A stretch of 64,000 nt of DNA from assembly GCA_905147135.1 (NCBI GenBank), contig LR990043.1:3321057-3385056 (forward strand), given 5' to 3'. Numbering within the stretch: position 1 is the stretch's first letter; the number at the start of each line of letters is the position of its first letter. A program made the position numbers and the translations under genes. Of this stretch, positions 1 to 10,220 are shown one piece after another. The stretch comes from Blastobasis lacticolella (taxonomy: Eukaryota > Arthropoda > Insecta > Lepidoptera > Blastobasidae). Below the pieces are notes generated by a model that worked only from the letters and a program-made list of their open reading frames with translations, had not been told where the DNA came from and did not search any database.

Positions 1-499
1 TGAGCAAATATAATGACGACGGATCGGCATCTCGCGGACAGGTGACGCGTCGATAAACGCGCGAGCCTTTTTTGACCCGCGGTAGGTGGAGGGTTAACTT
101 TTAAGTGATCGGGACGAGCTGATGCGTACCGGCATTGTTGTATTCTATCAGCACTTACCGTGTTGATAAAATACAACAATTATCGCAGTGATACGGACAG
201 TCTAGCAGCTGGTGTGAGCGCGGTTGCGTCTCGAAGGGTTTCACACTTTTTCATACAATATTTAAGTAAACCTTACCACTACGGTACCAGACAGCTATCA
301 CCACGATCTTAAGTAGATATAGTGCTAACGATAGAGAGTCATTCGAGACTAGACTCCAGCTATTTACTTCATATTATTTTATTTTATTCGGAAAACAAAC
401 AGTACTTAAAGCTTAATAGAATCAGTTAAAAAAATCTGTCGACCACTTACATGTTTTCGCTTATTATCGTCAATACGGCGTTCCGTAACTGTCTGTTCT
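1..499. other. unassigned non-coding stretch
   Basis: I see no coding similarity, inverted repeat or known repeat core here. The stretch is mixed in composition, and stops interrupt all frames. Confidence 0.5.
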
Positions 500-690
500 C
501 ATCTTGGAGTCAATATCCCGGTTGTGCTCTCGCGAGAGAGGGCCCGGGGTCCTCGTTGACCATGATCCAGGATATGGCAGATCAGGTAATTACAGTAGAG
601 CGAGTGTCATGTGGTCTCCGTGACCCTATTGACAGGGGAACCGCCCTCCCGCCTCCTGGATCAGGATTTGGCAGATTAGGTAAATCCTCG
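500..690 (-). mobile_element. SINE-A fragment (body only)
   Basis: The block matches the body shared by the copies at 15.7, 25.0, 29.1 and 48.6 kb: CCCGGTTGTGCTCTCGCG, then CCATGATCCAGGAT, GGCAGATCAGGTAATTACAG and CTCCGTGACCCT. The tRNA-like head is missing. At 660-686 a second version of the ATCAGGATTTGGCAGATTAGGTAA segment appears, so the copy carries a small internal duplication. Minus orientation is set by the fuller copies, whose head lies at the right-hand end. The 89-codon frame across this block is accidental. Confidence 0.75.
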
Positions 691-1267
691 ATAATGGTCA
701 GGTCACAGCTTACGCATTAGAGATTCGAGTTCCGTTTAGAGATCTAAGTTTTCAGTAGCTGATTGGCGCGTGGCATAAAAACAAACTAACTAATTTTGAT
801 ACTTATCTACGAAATACATGAAGTGTTTCATTGAAAAGTAGCGCCGATATTGGAACTGTACAAATCTGTAATTTTACGGATTCATACTGACTATCCGGTA
901 TACACTGTTGGACCAAGTGCACAAGTCGCGTCCAAGTATCAATGTTCCAATCAACTGAACCTATCTACGAGTATATCGATGAACGAAAGCTATAAGATAT
1001 CAGGATTTAACTAGCTTTCAATTACAAAATCTAAATTGAAATTACTTGTACATGTTATCTAGGTACTTAAAATGGAAATATTTTTATGACACTTTAAATG
1101 GATTATACCTTTGATTTCAAGCTACCAAATTATCAAAACCGAGTCGAAATTCGTGATGCGAAAAGACAGAATTTAAAAAAAAACATATGTTTTTATCGTA
1201 GTTACGTCTCAGAATCCTATCCTAAAATATTGTTAATGTAACCTACGTCTTTTTTACAGTTTCATTT

Positions 1268-1290
1268 AATCATAATCATAATCATAATTT
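1268..1290. repeat. (AATCAT)n microsatellite
   Basis: Three and a half copies of AATCAT run into an AT-rich stretch just before a reverse-transcriptase scrap. Such short repeats often mark the ends of retroelements. Confidence 0.7.
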
Positions 1291-1327
1291 ATTAATAACA
1301 TTCGTTACAAGTCATTATTTTATTTTA

Positions 1328-1378
1328 AAAATCGGAGTGCCACAAGGAAGTGTCCTAAGTCCAATATTGTACTGTTAG
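1328..1378 (+). pseudogene. non-LTR reverse transcriptase fragment (motif B)
   Basis: The frame from 1328 reads KIGVPQGSVLSPILYC and then stops at 1376-1378. GVPQGSxLSPxL is the hallmark motif B of LINE reverse transcriptases, just before the catalytic (Y/F)ADD motif. Nothing that precedes or follows this motif in a real enzyme is present, so it is a scrap of about 50 bp from a dead element. I cannot name the clade from so little. Confidence 0.75.
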
Positions 1379-1702
1379 TTTCTGTACACAATGACAAAAG
1401 CCTAACTACCTTCAAATGCTTTCAAATAATGATCAAACGAACTTATCAAGTGAATCGATCCAAATTCTCCTGTCTTCGTCGAAGAGATTTAATCATTTTT
1501 TGGTGTTAAAGTTAAAACAATGAACCATGCAAAACGAGCTTAAATATTTGAAATTGAAATTCTATAGGCTTGCAACCACGTACAGCCCCTAGCGAACGTA
1601 AAAAGCTGTAAAGTTGAATGATGGCGTTACGCTATCACACGTAGCAGTCGAAAAGTTTTTCAACTACGGCATAGGAGGCTTAGCCAGCGCTGTGACGGCG
1701 TT

Positions 1703-1740
1703 GGCGGGATGGCGGATGGCGGATGGCGGGATGGCGGGCG
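1703..1740. repeat. GGCGGGAT/GGCGGAT minisatellite
   Basis: Five successive GGCGG(G)AT units of 7-8 bp, at the edge of a GC-rich stretch. Confidence 0.8.
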
Positions 1741-2089
1741 CAGGTGAATGCGAACGAGTATCAACGCCGCGGCACTCCGCCTGACGCCAACAGATACGTC
1801 ACTCATACAAGTTTTCTTCCCCGAGAATTATCGCTTTGTAGGTGCCTGTGCCAAGTTGGATGGAGCCAGAGTTGATGGGGTTGATTCTTTTTGACACCCC
1901 GCGCGGAGCACGTTAGAAACGTCCGTGACTTTCCACGATCCATGTTATCGGGACTAGCGATTGAGTTTTAAATTCTGATATTCGATGAACAATGGACAGT
2001 CAAATATTGTACAGAAAAGTGTGCAGATGACTATTGCAACTGAAAACCGTGTCGCAATGGAATCACCATATTATATGCGAGCCGATAAT

Positions 2090-3720
2090 GAAGCTCCCCG
2101 CTCGATGGACTTTCATTTCCGCGCGCACGTCGCTCGATAACAAAGAAGTGTTGACATATTTAGAACAAGCCTGAAATCGAGCTGGCAACACCGCGCGCGA
2201 CAGCCGACAGCCGCTGCCGACTAACGTGAGGTTTTAATTTTCGAATCCATCCCGCGAGTGACGGCGCCGGCTCCCGCGCTTTGTGCCACCCGTCGCCGCA
2301 CCCGATTGCTTCCTCCGCGCACCGCCGACGCCCGCCCGACCGACAGTCTTTTTCTAAACTGTCAAACCGACGACGATGATTGACGTGCGATGATCGCACG
2401 TTTTTTCACTTACCTACTTTTAACACCGACTGAGTATTCAGAATTGCTCGAATCCAATTCAACTTCAGATCGGGGGCGGGGGCCACCTCGGGGCGGGCCC
2501 GCAGCCTCACATCATGTCCACTGAAGCGACGAAAAGCCTTTCGACGCCGCCACGTAAAAATTGGGTAAAAATTGAAAAATATGAATAGATTTTCTTGGCG
2601 GCGCGTATCGGGCGGCGTCCACCGGCCGCGTTATCGGCGTTCCACACGAGCGCGCGATGCGCCCGCCTCGATACCTACTCGATTAAAATAAGAATAGCGC
2701 AAAGCACAACACTATTGTGCACCGAGGACCTTCTCGGAAAGGTTGTAAGCCGATACCGCGGTTTCCACGACGGCCGCGCCACACGTGTTCTCTCTGACGC
2801 GTGTTTTTGTTAATCGGAGCCGACTGGCTGCTTTGGTGGCCAGTTTCATCCGATAACATACACGGCGCTCGCGGCCCTTATCGGGAGGCGTAACAATACA
2901 ACGCAGAGAACAGCCGCGTTGCGGACGATATACACACGCGCCAAGATTTATGACAACTTACTGAATCGAAGCGCGGTAGTACGACCGCCGAACGAAAAAC
3001 CAGCCGGTGTAATAGCCAGCCGGTGAACATGGACGCCGCAAACTAAAACAAAGCCAGCGAGACACTTAATCGAAATAGAGGCTCAATAATCCAACATGGC
3101 GTCTACAATTCGAGTTCAGATGCAATTGTCACGGCCGGGTGCGCCGGCGGCCGCTCCTTCTGTTTTTGCTCGATTGGTCGATTACTCGATTCTCGTTTTT
3201 CGTAGTGGCGCCGCCGATACCGGCCGCGCACCATCCCGCCCTGTCATATCGCCTCTTTGTGCGCCGTGTAGAAAAAAAAACCAAAAAACCGAAGATAAAA
3301 AGTCTCCCGAGCAAATTGGGCGTCTCTGTTATAAACAACGGAGCTGGAATGCTACGATAGCAAACAATAAATGTCCGATCCGTTTGTACGATGCGAATTT
3401 GTTGATTGTTTCAGCGCACCGGTGCTTTGTTGCGGTAGTTTTGGCGCGCTCTCCCGACTGTCACATTGACGTTATATTTTTAAAAGGTTCTTTTTGGTGT
3501 TCGCTTTGCTCGATTGAGCATTGGCAACAATGGCCAGTATCTGAGTGCGAGTTTGGTGTTATTTACGCCCGGCGTTCGATGTTGCATCCTTAATAGGTAT
3601 ATCTGGACAACGTGCGGGCCGTTATCTGTGAGAAAGCTCGAGGGGGGTTCCTCTGGAGGCAGCGGGCGCGGGGCGCGGGGGGCGGGGCCGATATGAATCA
3701 CAGCGAGTAATGGCTACAAT
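2090..3720. other. GC- and CpG-rich stretch without a recognisable gene
   Basis: The stretch has three GC-rich blocks (about 2090-2380, 2590-2960, 3100-3720) separated by AT-rich spacers, dense in CpG and in CGGCG/GCGCG words. The longest frame is 165 codons (3096-3593, plus strand). Its translation is low-complexity and matches no family I know, and its lower-strand shadow is equally open, as expected of GC-rich DNA. A promoter or enhancer island is possible. A 5' exon of an unseen gene cannot be excluded. Confidence 0.35.
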
Positions 3721-4433
3721 ATCACGTAGTGCACTTTGTCAACTGGTTGTAGCCTCGCAGTCGCATAGATAATACCGAGATTGCACGAAAGAGATGGCTG
3801 CCCGCGATCGATAGAGATGTACTATTGCACTTGCCTTCACGACTTGCATTAATTTTGTGCTGATATCCATTTGCTTGTTTTGGGGTCTCGTTTTATGACT
3901 GTGGACGTCAAAGTCAGGAAACCTTCATAAATACCAGGTTTCTGGACACAAACTTCACACATTTCCAGCCACCAACAAATCCCCACAACAAATCCATCCC
4001 CTCAGCTCAACAAAAAAAGTCAAAGCGTCCAAATCACCAAGCTCAGGCAAACAGTTGAGTGCCACTTTGGCCAATCTGAATCGTCCCCTAATTGTCGTAA
4101 GCGGCCGCGAGTGGCGCGGTGGTGGAGATTAGCCGCGCGCGCGCCCTCCAAGCCGCCGCGACGGTGCTCCAGCGATACTATCGCGCTGCTCTTTCCGCGC
4201 CGCAGCTTTTATGAGCGGTTATTGATACGGCCCCGAGTGGAAGACATCGGGAACGGCCGACTTGTAAGGCTTGTGGGGCTGCAGCTGGAGAATGGATGGA
4301 ATTGTGGGGCTGTTTTAGGTGAAGATTTTTAAATCTGAGGCTAGGAAGCATATTGATTTGTTATTAAATGCTTTATATATTGCAGAACCAGCAAACGAAT
4401 TAATATTATTAGCTTTTATTGTTAGTTATTGCG

Positions 4434-4530
4434 TTTTTTTATAATAGAGGTAGGCAAAAGAGCTAGCGGGTCGCCTAAAGGAAGTGATCACTGCCGCCGA
4501 TTGACAATACCTGGGGTCGCGGATACGTAA
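4434..4530 (+). repeat. Repeat C copy
   Basis: It reads TTTTTTATAATAGAGGTAGG, then GCAAAAGAGCTAGCGGGTCG, CCTAAAGGAAGTGATCACTG and GGGGTCGCGGATACG. This is the same module order as at 6.7, 23.8, 47.4 and 62.5 kb (GGCAAACAGGC, CCTGATGGAAAGTGGTCACC, CAACACC, GCGTTGCC). The copy is strongly decayed. Confidence 0.6.
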
Positions 4531-5663
4531 TTGAATATTAAAATAAACTTTAAAACAGTTACTTCATAAATGGCATAAAAATCCATAAACTAAACGAAAC
4601 CATGTTGCATCACATTGAATTAAACACTACACAGCCCGTAGCGCACAATCCAATAGACCTCTCAACGCCAGCAACACTGAACGCGCTGCCATATCAGCTT
4701 GTACTAATCGCGCGATTAGATCCCTTAGGTTGCGCAAGTGCGATATGCCCAGGATAGCGAGCAAAGGCTAGCCTATTCCCACGAGGCGCGCGCCCATAAC
4801 TCTGCCTTCACTGAGTGCTAATCAGGTGGGAGATTCAACCGCGTACTGACGACGCCACGGTGCAAAGTGGAATACACCTTTGACTGGTTAATTGTTATGG
4901 GCTCACGTGACGTTTGATGAGTTCTGAGTTGGGAAGGGAATGGCAGTGGGGTTAGTAGTCTGCTGTTTCCGGATACTTAGGTAAATTGTTTACTTGTGAA
5001 ATGCATTTTTTTTTATTGGTATGGATAAATGTTATCAGTAGATATCCTTACTGATGCTAATTGTATAATGAAGTAGATCTGATGGTACAATCAAAGACGC
5101 ACTGTACGTGGCTGTAGGTACGAAGGTAGGTACGTACCTCAATAAAATCATAACGGTATATCAAGGATATGTAAAAACACATAGTTTTAAAAAAAATAGT
5201 TTTTTTCTAAAAACCAAATAAGCTACTCTAAGCACCTACCAACTTACATATAACTACTTTATCCTCACTTTTAAATACACGCCATTTTAACATGATAAAT
5301 GTTAAACCTATCAATTCTGAAGCTCTTAATAAAAGATAACTCATGTTATATGTTACATAATAAAAACAGCAAGAAAATAGGTACTTAAAACTAAAAGCTC
5401 GTTTTGTCATTGTCAGTGCTCGTCAACCGTTGCTCATCCGGTTCAAAAGTCAGGGTTATGAAGTGAAAGTTGAAACGTCTCTTTTATAGAGGCGTGTAGG
5501 CTATTATAGTGGGTATATATTCTTGAGCGGGTTAATCGTAAGCTCCTCTCTCCCGTCTGCCAAACTTTTCTGGAGGAAGTGGCGATTGCTCTACCGACAA
5601 TACTCCTAAATATATGATGATGAAACCGTAAGCTGCAATATTAGATTAGACTAGTATTATTAA

Positions 5664-5870
5664 TTCGTGACTTCGCTCGCGTGAAATTCGGTAAGGCTGT
5701 ATTCCCGCGGGCATAATTTCGGGCTAAGCTACAGCCTATATTTTATTCTGGGTTATGAGCTACAACATTCCAAATTGCAATTCACTAAAACTCGTTCAGA
5801 ATTTTTTGCACGAAAGAGAAACAAATATCCTTACAATGAAACACTAACTATTCGCATTTATAATATTAGG
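5664..5870 (+). mobile_element. Repeat D copy (TTCGCATTTATAATATTAG tail)
   Basis: It starts near CGTGACTTCGCTCGCGTGAA, passes CCCGCGGGCATAATTTCGGG and ends TTCGCATTTATAATATTAGG. The same layout recurs inverted at 35012-35243 and in part at 28.5, 40.0 and 63.0 kb. The tail is one I associate with RTE-type LINEs and their SINE partners in Lepidoptera; that link is from memory. Confidence 0.75.
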
Positions 5871-5919
5871 TAGTAGAAAGTAGCATAGATTAAGATCGTC
5901 ATAATCATCTCCCGAGCGG

Positions 5920-6090
5920 TTAGTCCCGGCTTCTGCCAGGATCCACCTTCCGGCTCATTCTTTTCCACTTAGCCCTGTTTTGGTCATCCTCGCGTTGTAA
6001 GCCGTCGGCTCTCGCATCTGGCGATGTCAATCCATCGCTTCTTGGGCCTTCCGCGGGACCTCTTTCCTGATATCGGCAGGTTTAGGCACC
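5920..6090 (-). pseudogene. LINE ORF2 C-terminal remnant
   Basis: On the minus strand the frame holds GKRSRGRPKKRWIDIARC, the R-G-R-P-x-x-R-W-x-D block typical of the region after the reverse transcriptase in many insect LINEs. In another frame it continues as DGLQREDDQNRAKWKRMSRK, ending DPGRSRD and a stop at 5920-5922. The two halves belong together, so a frameshift separates them near 6010. The upstream part of the 160-codon frame (6100-6466) does not resemble a LINE protein. An RTE-like source is my best guess. Confidence 0.7.
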
Positions 6091-6657
6091 CATTGCCCAG
6101 GTACCATAAGGTTAGGATAGTATAATATTCTCTACAAGCGGTGTCTGACAGAGTAGAAACGACCAATAACCAATCAACCAACCAGCAACCTTCCACTCGT
6201 GCCTGCCTTTGAGGAAGCCGTCTGAAATCTTCGGAGACTAATAAAATATGGGAAGCAGCGTTCCTTGTTGCCTCATCCCCATCACCTGGTAAACGTAAGA
6301 TTACGGCAAATCCCTCCATCCAGTTAATGTGGCAGAGGCTCAAGTGACGCGTTATTGGTAATGGCGATGGTGATGAAGATTTATCATCATCATCATTTAT
6401 TTGTGTGACTGACGACAACTGACCTTTGGAGTCACCAGACAGTAGAGTCGTTTGTGATCTCACCATAACTTTGTTAGATTAGAAATGCTGGTTCTTACCT
6501 GAAAAAAAAATTTAGGTAATTTAGTTAATTCAGTTGAAGTAAACATAAAACTAGTTAATAATAGATTTTTATCTATGTAATTGTTGTATGGCAATAATTA
6601 TGGAAACTCTTTGAGTAAATGTATATTTGCGAAAAAACTGAAACTTTTATACTTTTT

Positions 6658-6712
6658 TATGTCATATGGTAGACAAACAGGCAAGCGATGGAAAATGGTC
6701 ACCGCTGCCTAT
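6658..6712 (+). repeat. Repeat C fragment
   Basis: It runs ATGTCATATGGTAGACAAAC, AGGCAAGCGATGGAAAATGG, TCACCGCTGCCTATA. It is the reverse complement of the ends of the 23.8 and 47.4 kb copies and is truncated after about 55 bp. Confidence 0.7.
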
Positions 6713-7978
6713 AAATTAAAAGAACCTCTAACAATATTTAACTTGTATTAAAAAAAATGATTTTTAAGTTTCATACACGTACATATAATACTAATTATCC
6801 ACAGAATATGTCGATACAAAGGAAATTAATCAATACAAACAAGAAATACGAAATGTGAAAGTTTATGAATAAACAGACTGCAATGAATCAAAAACAATGC
6901 GATTATCCTTCTTGCTCGGTTGTTTGGTGCAAGTCACAGGTAATACGATCAAGATAAAAACCTATTTCCCTGAGATAAAAATTCATTAGAAGTAGCTACA
7001 CCTAAAATAACATAACGATTTTGGGCTTAGTTGGTGGTACGATTTTGGTTACAAATTTTATGTAACCTTTGATCGACTTTCCTTCAAGGGTTTGAAATTT
7101 ATTAATGTATGTTTGTGCAATTGGCAGTTAGTAACTGTATCCAATTGATCGCGAAATGGATTTCTACATGTAAATAATATTAAACAAAGCAATGAAAAAG
7201 AGTAATAATGAAATCACAAAACAACGCTAGCCGCAACTTGTAGATTTTTCGATTTAACTGCTTTACTTTATATCTTAACTAGAAAATTAATTATCTTAGG
7301 TAGAAAAACTTGCTTTGATTGGTTAATATTGAAATTATGATCAAACTTCGTTTGTATGGAGCGTGCTCGAAGGACACTCCTCTTAACAATGGGGTTCACC
7401 TTCACAACCTCTGTTTTTCTTGTTTATTCGCCGGATTCCATATTCCAAGCTCGCCGGACCCCAAAATAGTGGGAACTGCCCGCAATCTATTTAGAAATTA
7501 CTTTATTTTTCTTATAGTCAAGATCGAAACACAATACCGCAATCAGTATAACTCAGCGGCAGAACTAGACAAGGAGCTTATCTTGTTTGCATTATTACCA
7601 CCGACTAATGCAAAACAGCTAAACTCCAGCTGACAGAATCATTCCACCACACCATTGGAAGGATTCAGTATCAATAGCTTATTGTTGGTAGTATATTCCA
7701 TAACCAGCTTATCGCTAAGTCTCTGCCTTAAACCAAACAAACGCTTCGACAAGAGGCACGGCTCGGAAATGAAGTGCGCTCGCCGAAGATATAACAAAGA
7801 ACTTGCCACTTCCAGTCGCTTTGTAACTTAGTTAATGTGACAAATAGTTGTAGCTGTGCTGCGGTATCTGTTTGTTAACGATTTTCTTAAGTTTTAATAG
7901 TTGTGTTGATATTTTTACTGTAACAAGTAAGAAATTTGAGATATAAATCTATCGAAAAATTCAGTCAGTGGATTTAAA
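6713..7978. other. unassigned AT-rich stretch
   Basis: I see no repeat core or coding similarity. A 104-codon frame at 7319-7633 does not resemble a LINE endonuclease, so it does not extend the element that starts near 7979. Confidence 0.45.
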
Positions 7979-7980
7979 AT

Positions 7981-8770
7981 GTGGATTTAGTTTTTCCCGA
8001 AAAACTAAAATTGACTATTATTAAGCCAATGTACAAAAAAGGTGATAAGTGCAATATAAACAATTATAGACCGCTAGCACTGTTATCCATATTTTCCAAA
8101 GTATTTGAAAAAGCTATTTATAATAACTTATATTCATATTTTGAAAAGTATAATATCTTTTGCAAAGAACAAAAGGGCTTCAGGAAAAACAAAACAATTG
8201 ACATGGCTATATATGATTTTTTAAACTAGATACACATATGTATGGATAAAAGGTCTCCTGTAGCTGCAGTCTACATGGACATGACTAAAGCTTTTGACCA
8301 CGTCAATCATAAACTATTGTTAGAAAAACTATTTATATACGGCATAAGAGGAAATACTCTGAAACTTGTTGCGTCATACTTAACTAACAGATTACAGATT
8401 ACACAGTTAGAGAAACTGTGTGTCAAAACAAAAACCATGAAAGTGTATTCATCCAGTGCTAGAATTGTTAAGTATGGGGTACCGCAGGGTAGTGTAATGG
8501 GACCATTATTGTTCTTAATTTATATAAATAATCTACCAAACGCAACAGTTCATCCTATGGCCCTATTTGCAGATGACAGCACCGTAGTATATACAGAGGA
8601 TAGCGTACAGAAAATGGAGACTACTATAAATAACGATTTAAAACAAATAATTGACTGGTTGGCTGATAATAATTTGAAAGTTAATTTGACAAAAACGAAA
8701 ATCATGCAATTCAATCTAAGGCAAAAATCAGACACAAGTTTAAAAGTACAGTATCAAGGTCAAAATTCGA
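7981..8770 (+). pseudogene. LINE reverse transcriptase, first part
   Basis: In order it shows NNYRPLALLSIFSKVFEK, QKGFRKNKTIDMAIYDF, a premature TAG at 8227-8229 with the same frame continuing (MDKRSPVAAVYMDMTKAFDH, carrying the motif A aspartate), GVPQGSVMGPLLFLIY (motif B), LFADDSTVVY (catalytic FADD) and NLKVNLTKTKIM (motif D/E). It would act as the RNA-dependent DNA polymerase that copies the element at a nicked target. The frame leaves LINE sequence after VQYQGQN at about 8770 and runs into the inserted block. The GTG at 7981 is only the first in-frame codon after the break, not a true start. Confidence 0.92.
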
Positions 8771-8831
8771 TCGACCTACTCACATAGCGCATACTGCGAG
8801 ACTAAAATGAAAAATATGTATATGTGTGTAA

Positions 8832-9192
8832 TTATTTATCCTCTGGTGAAGCACGATCCACAGGATTGAGGGTAGGGGTTATTAGCCAGGGCTCCTTTGG
8901 ATAACCAGAATCTCCTAAAACAAAACACATTAAAAATAATTTAATATTAGTTTTATTTTCTCCAAGTGAGAATTCTGCCAATATTTTTGTATTGTAAGTA
9001 ACTAACAACAGTTTTGTATAGTAACTAACACACTCATTTTTATATTTACGCACCTAACATCCAACAAGGATCCTCATTGTATGCAGTTATCACGACTGCC
9101 CTTACACCAGAGCTCTTCCAAATGTATGAGTCATGTGATGATTCTGGATATCTGGCGAATACATTTAAAATACGTAGATAATAGTCACACAC
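8832..9192 (-). pseudogene. PIF/Harbinger (HARBI1-like) transposase fragment, two exons and one intron
   Basis: Minus strand, 9192 down to 9054: VCDYYLRILNVFARYPESSH followed by DSYIWKSSGV and EDPCWML, which matches the HARBI1 segment with consensus ILNV-ARxPGSxHDSxIW. From 8914 down: DSGYPKEPWLITPTLNP, the HARBI1 block around GDSGYP whose Asp is one of the DDE catalytic residues. The two blocks are separated by 8915-9053 (139 nt), which begins GTGCGT and ends TTTTAG. Splicing joins them in phase 1 and recreates the glycine of GDSGYP. A second acceptor (TTTTTCAAG) lies at 9193-9194. The frame stops at 8832, before the final catalytic Glu. The first Asp is absent too. The fragment lies antisense inside the LINE. 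Confidence 0.85.
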
Positions 9193-9347
9193 CTTGAAAA
9201 ACAAAATAGGAAAGTATTAGGCACACTCCTATCTAGTGAAAGTTCTTTGGTGGAGCATGTGGCCTGGTCGCTGTAGACATTAGTAGACAAAGGGTATCAT
9301 AATGCTAACTGAAAATAATAATTTTAAGCTAACCATATATGTAATTA

Positions 9348-9965
9348 GAATTTGAAAAAATAAATACTACGAAATTTCTTGGACTGTACATAGATGAGAA
9401 CATGAGTTGGTCTAATCAAATAGAGTCAGTTTGTGGTAAACTAAATAAGTTCTCTTACGCCTTACATATGCTGGCTAAAGTAGCAGATACTTCAACTTTG
9501 CTGGCAGCGTATCACGCCTTTGTGGCATCTACTCTTCGATATGGTGTAATCTTCTGGGGCAATGCTACCAACAAAAAATCGGTTTTTATAGCACAAAAGA
9601 AATGCATAAGATCAATTTGTCATTTGCAACAGATAGACTCTTGTAAACCACATTTTATTAGATTAAGCATACTAACCATGCCTTCCATTTATATATATGA
9701 GACCGCTGTTTTCGTAAAATCAAATATAAATTTGTTTACATTTATCCAGAGTAGCCGTAGATGTGATAAGCTGTATGTGGTCCCAAGTAAAACTTCATTT
9801 GCCCACAAAAGCGTGTTTACTATGGCACCGAATATATATAATAAAGTTCCAAAGAATATAAGAGAATGTGAATCACTGAATCAATTTAAATGCAATTTAA
9901 AACAATTACTTGTAAATAAATGTTATTATTCCTTAAATGAATTTCTATCGGATTGTACTATTTAA
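9348..9965 (+). pseudogene. LINE reverse transcriptase, C-terminal part
   Basis: The LINE frame resumes at 9348 with EFEKINTTKFLGLYIDENMS, the FLGxxID..xxW thumb motif that normally follows motif E by a few residues. It continues through STLRYGVIFWGNAT and YIYETAVFVKSN to a stop at 9963-9965. These blocks are typical of the C-terminal region of CR1/Jockey-type proteins. The frame is intact for about 205 codons, so this half has decayed little. The methionine at 9402 is internal and not a start. Confidence 0.9.
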
Positions 9966-10220
9966 TTGGAATTAATTGACCTATTGATTCATCTAATTAT
10001 TAATATTTTGACATTTATATCTTGACTATGTAATTAAATCTGCGTTGACATTGCTATTAATAATTATTATCATACTTATTTTGATATTATGTTATAGAAT
10101 CCAATTAGTTATTTGTATGCCTATAATAAGGCTAAACATGGTGATACAAAATTAACATATTTTCAACAATGTTATATACCTGTGTTTACAAATAAAGACA
10201 TTATGAATTATGAATTATGA

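Larger units (their letters stand above)
7979..10220 (+). mobile_element. 5'-truncated CR1/Jockey-type LINE carrying a nested insertion
   Basis: The element covers the reverse transcriptase from just before its NNYRPLALLS motif to the C-terminus, then a 3' UTR of about 235 bp with AATAAA-like words (ACAAATAAAGAC), and ends in three exact copies of ATTATGA (10200-10220). No endonuclease or ORF1 lies upstream, because a stop at 7975 closes the frame right at the break. This is the usual 5' truncation of target-primed reverse transcription. A premature TAG sits at 8227-8229. A block of about 575 bp (roughly 8770-9345) interrupts the reading frame. The element cannot be active. The superfamily assignment rests on motif style; the exact clade is uncertain. 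Confidence 0.9.

Noticed and set aside
3096..3593. 165-codon plus-strand frame in GC-rich DNA
   Set aside because: No recognisable domain, low-complexity composition, and the opposite strand is open too. GC-rich DNA has few stops.
5984..6466. 160-codon minus-strand frame as a gene
   Set aside because: Only its last 30 residues resemble anything (LINE C-terminus). The rest is chance, and the LINE match itself needs a frameshift.
7319..7633. 104-codon frame upstream of the LINE as its endonuclease
   Set aside because: No endonuclease motifs, different frame context, and a stop at 7975 right before the polymerase.
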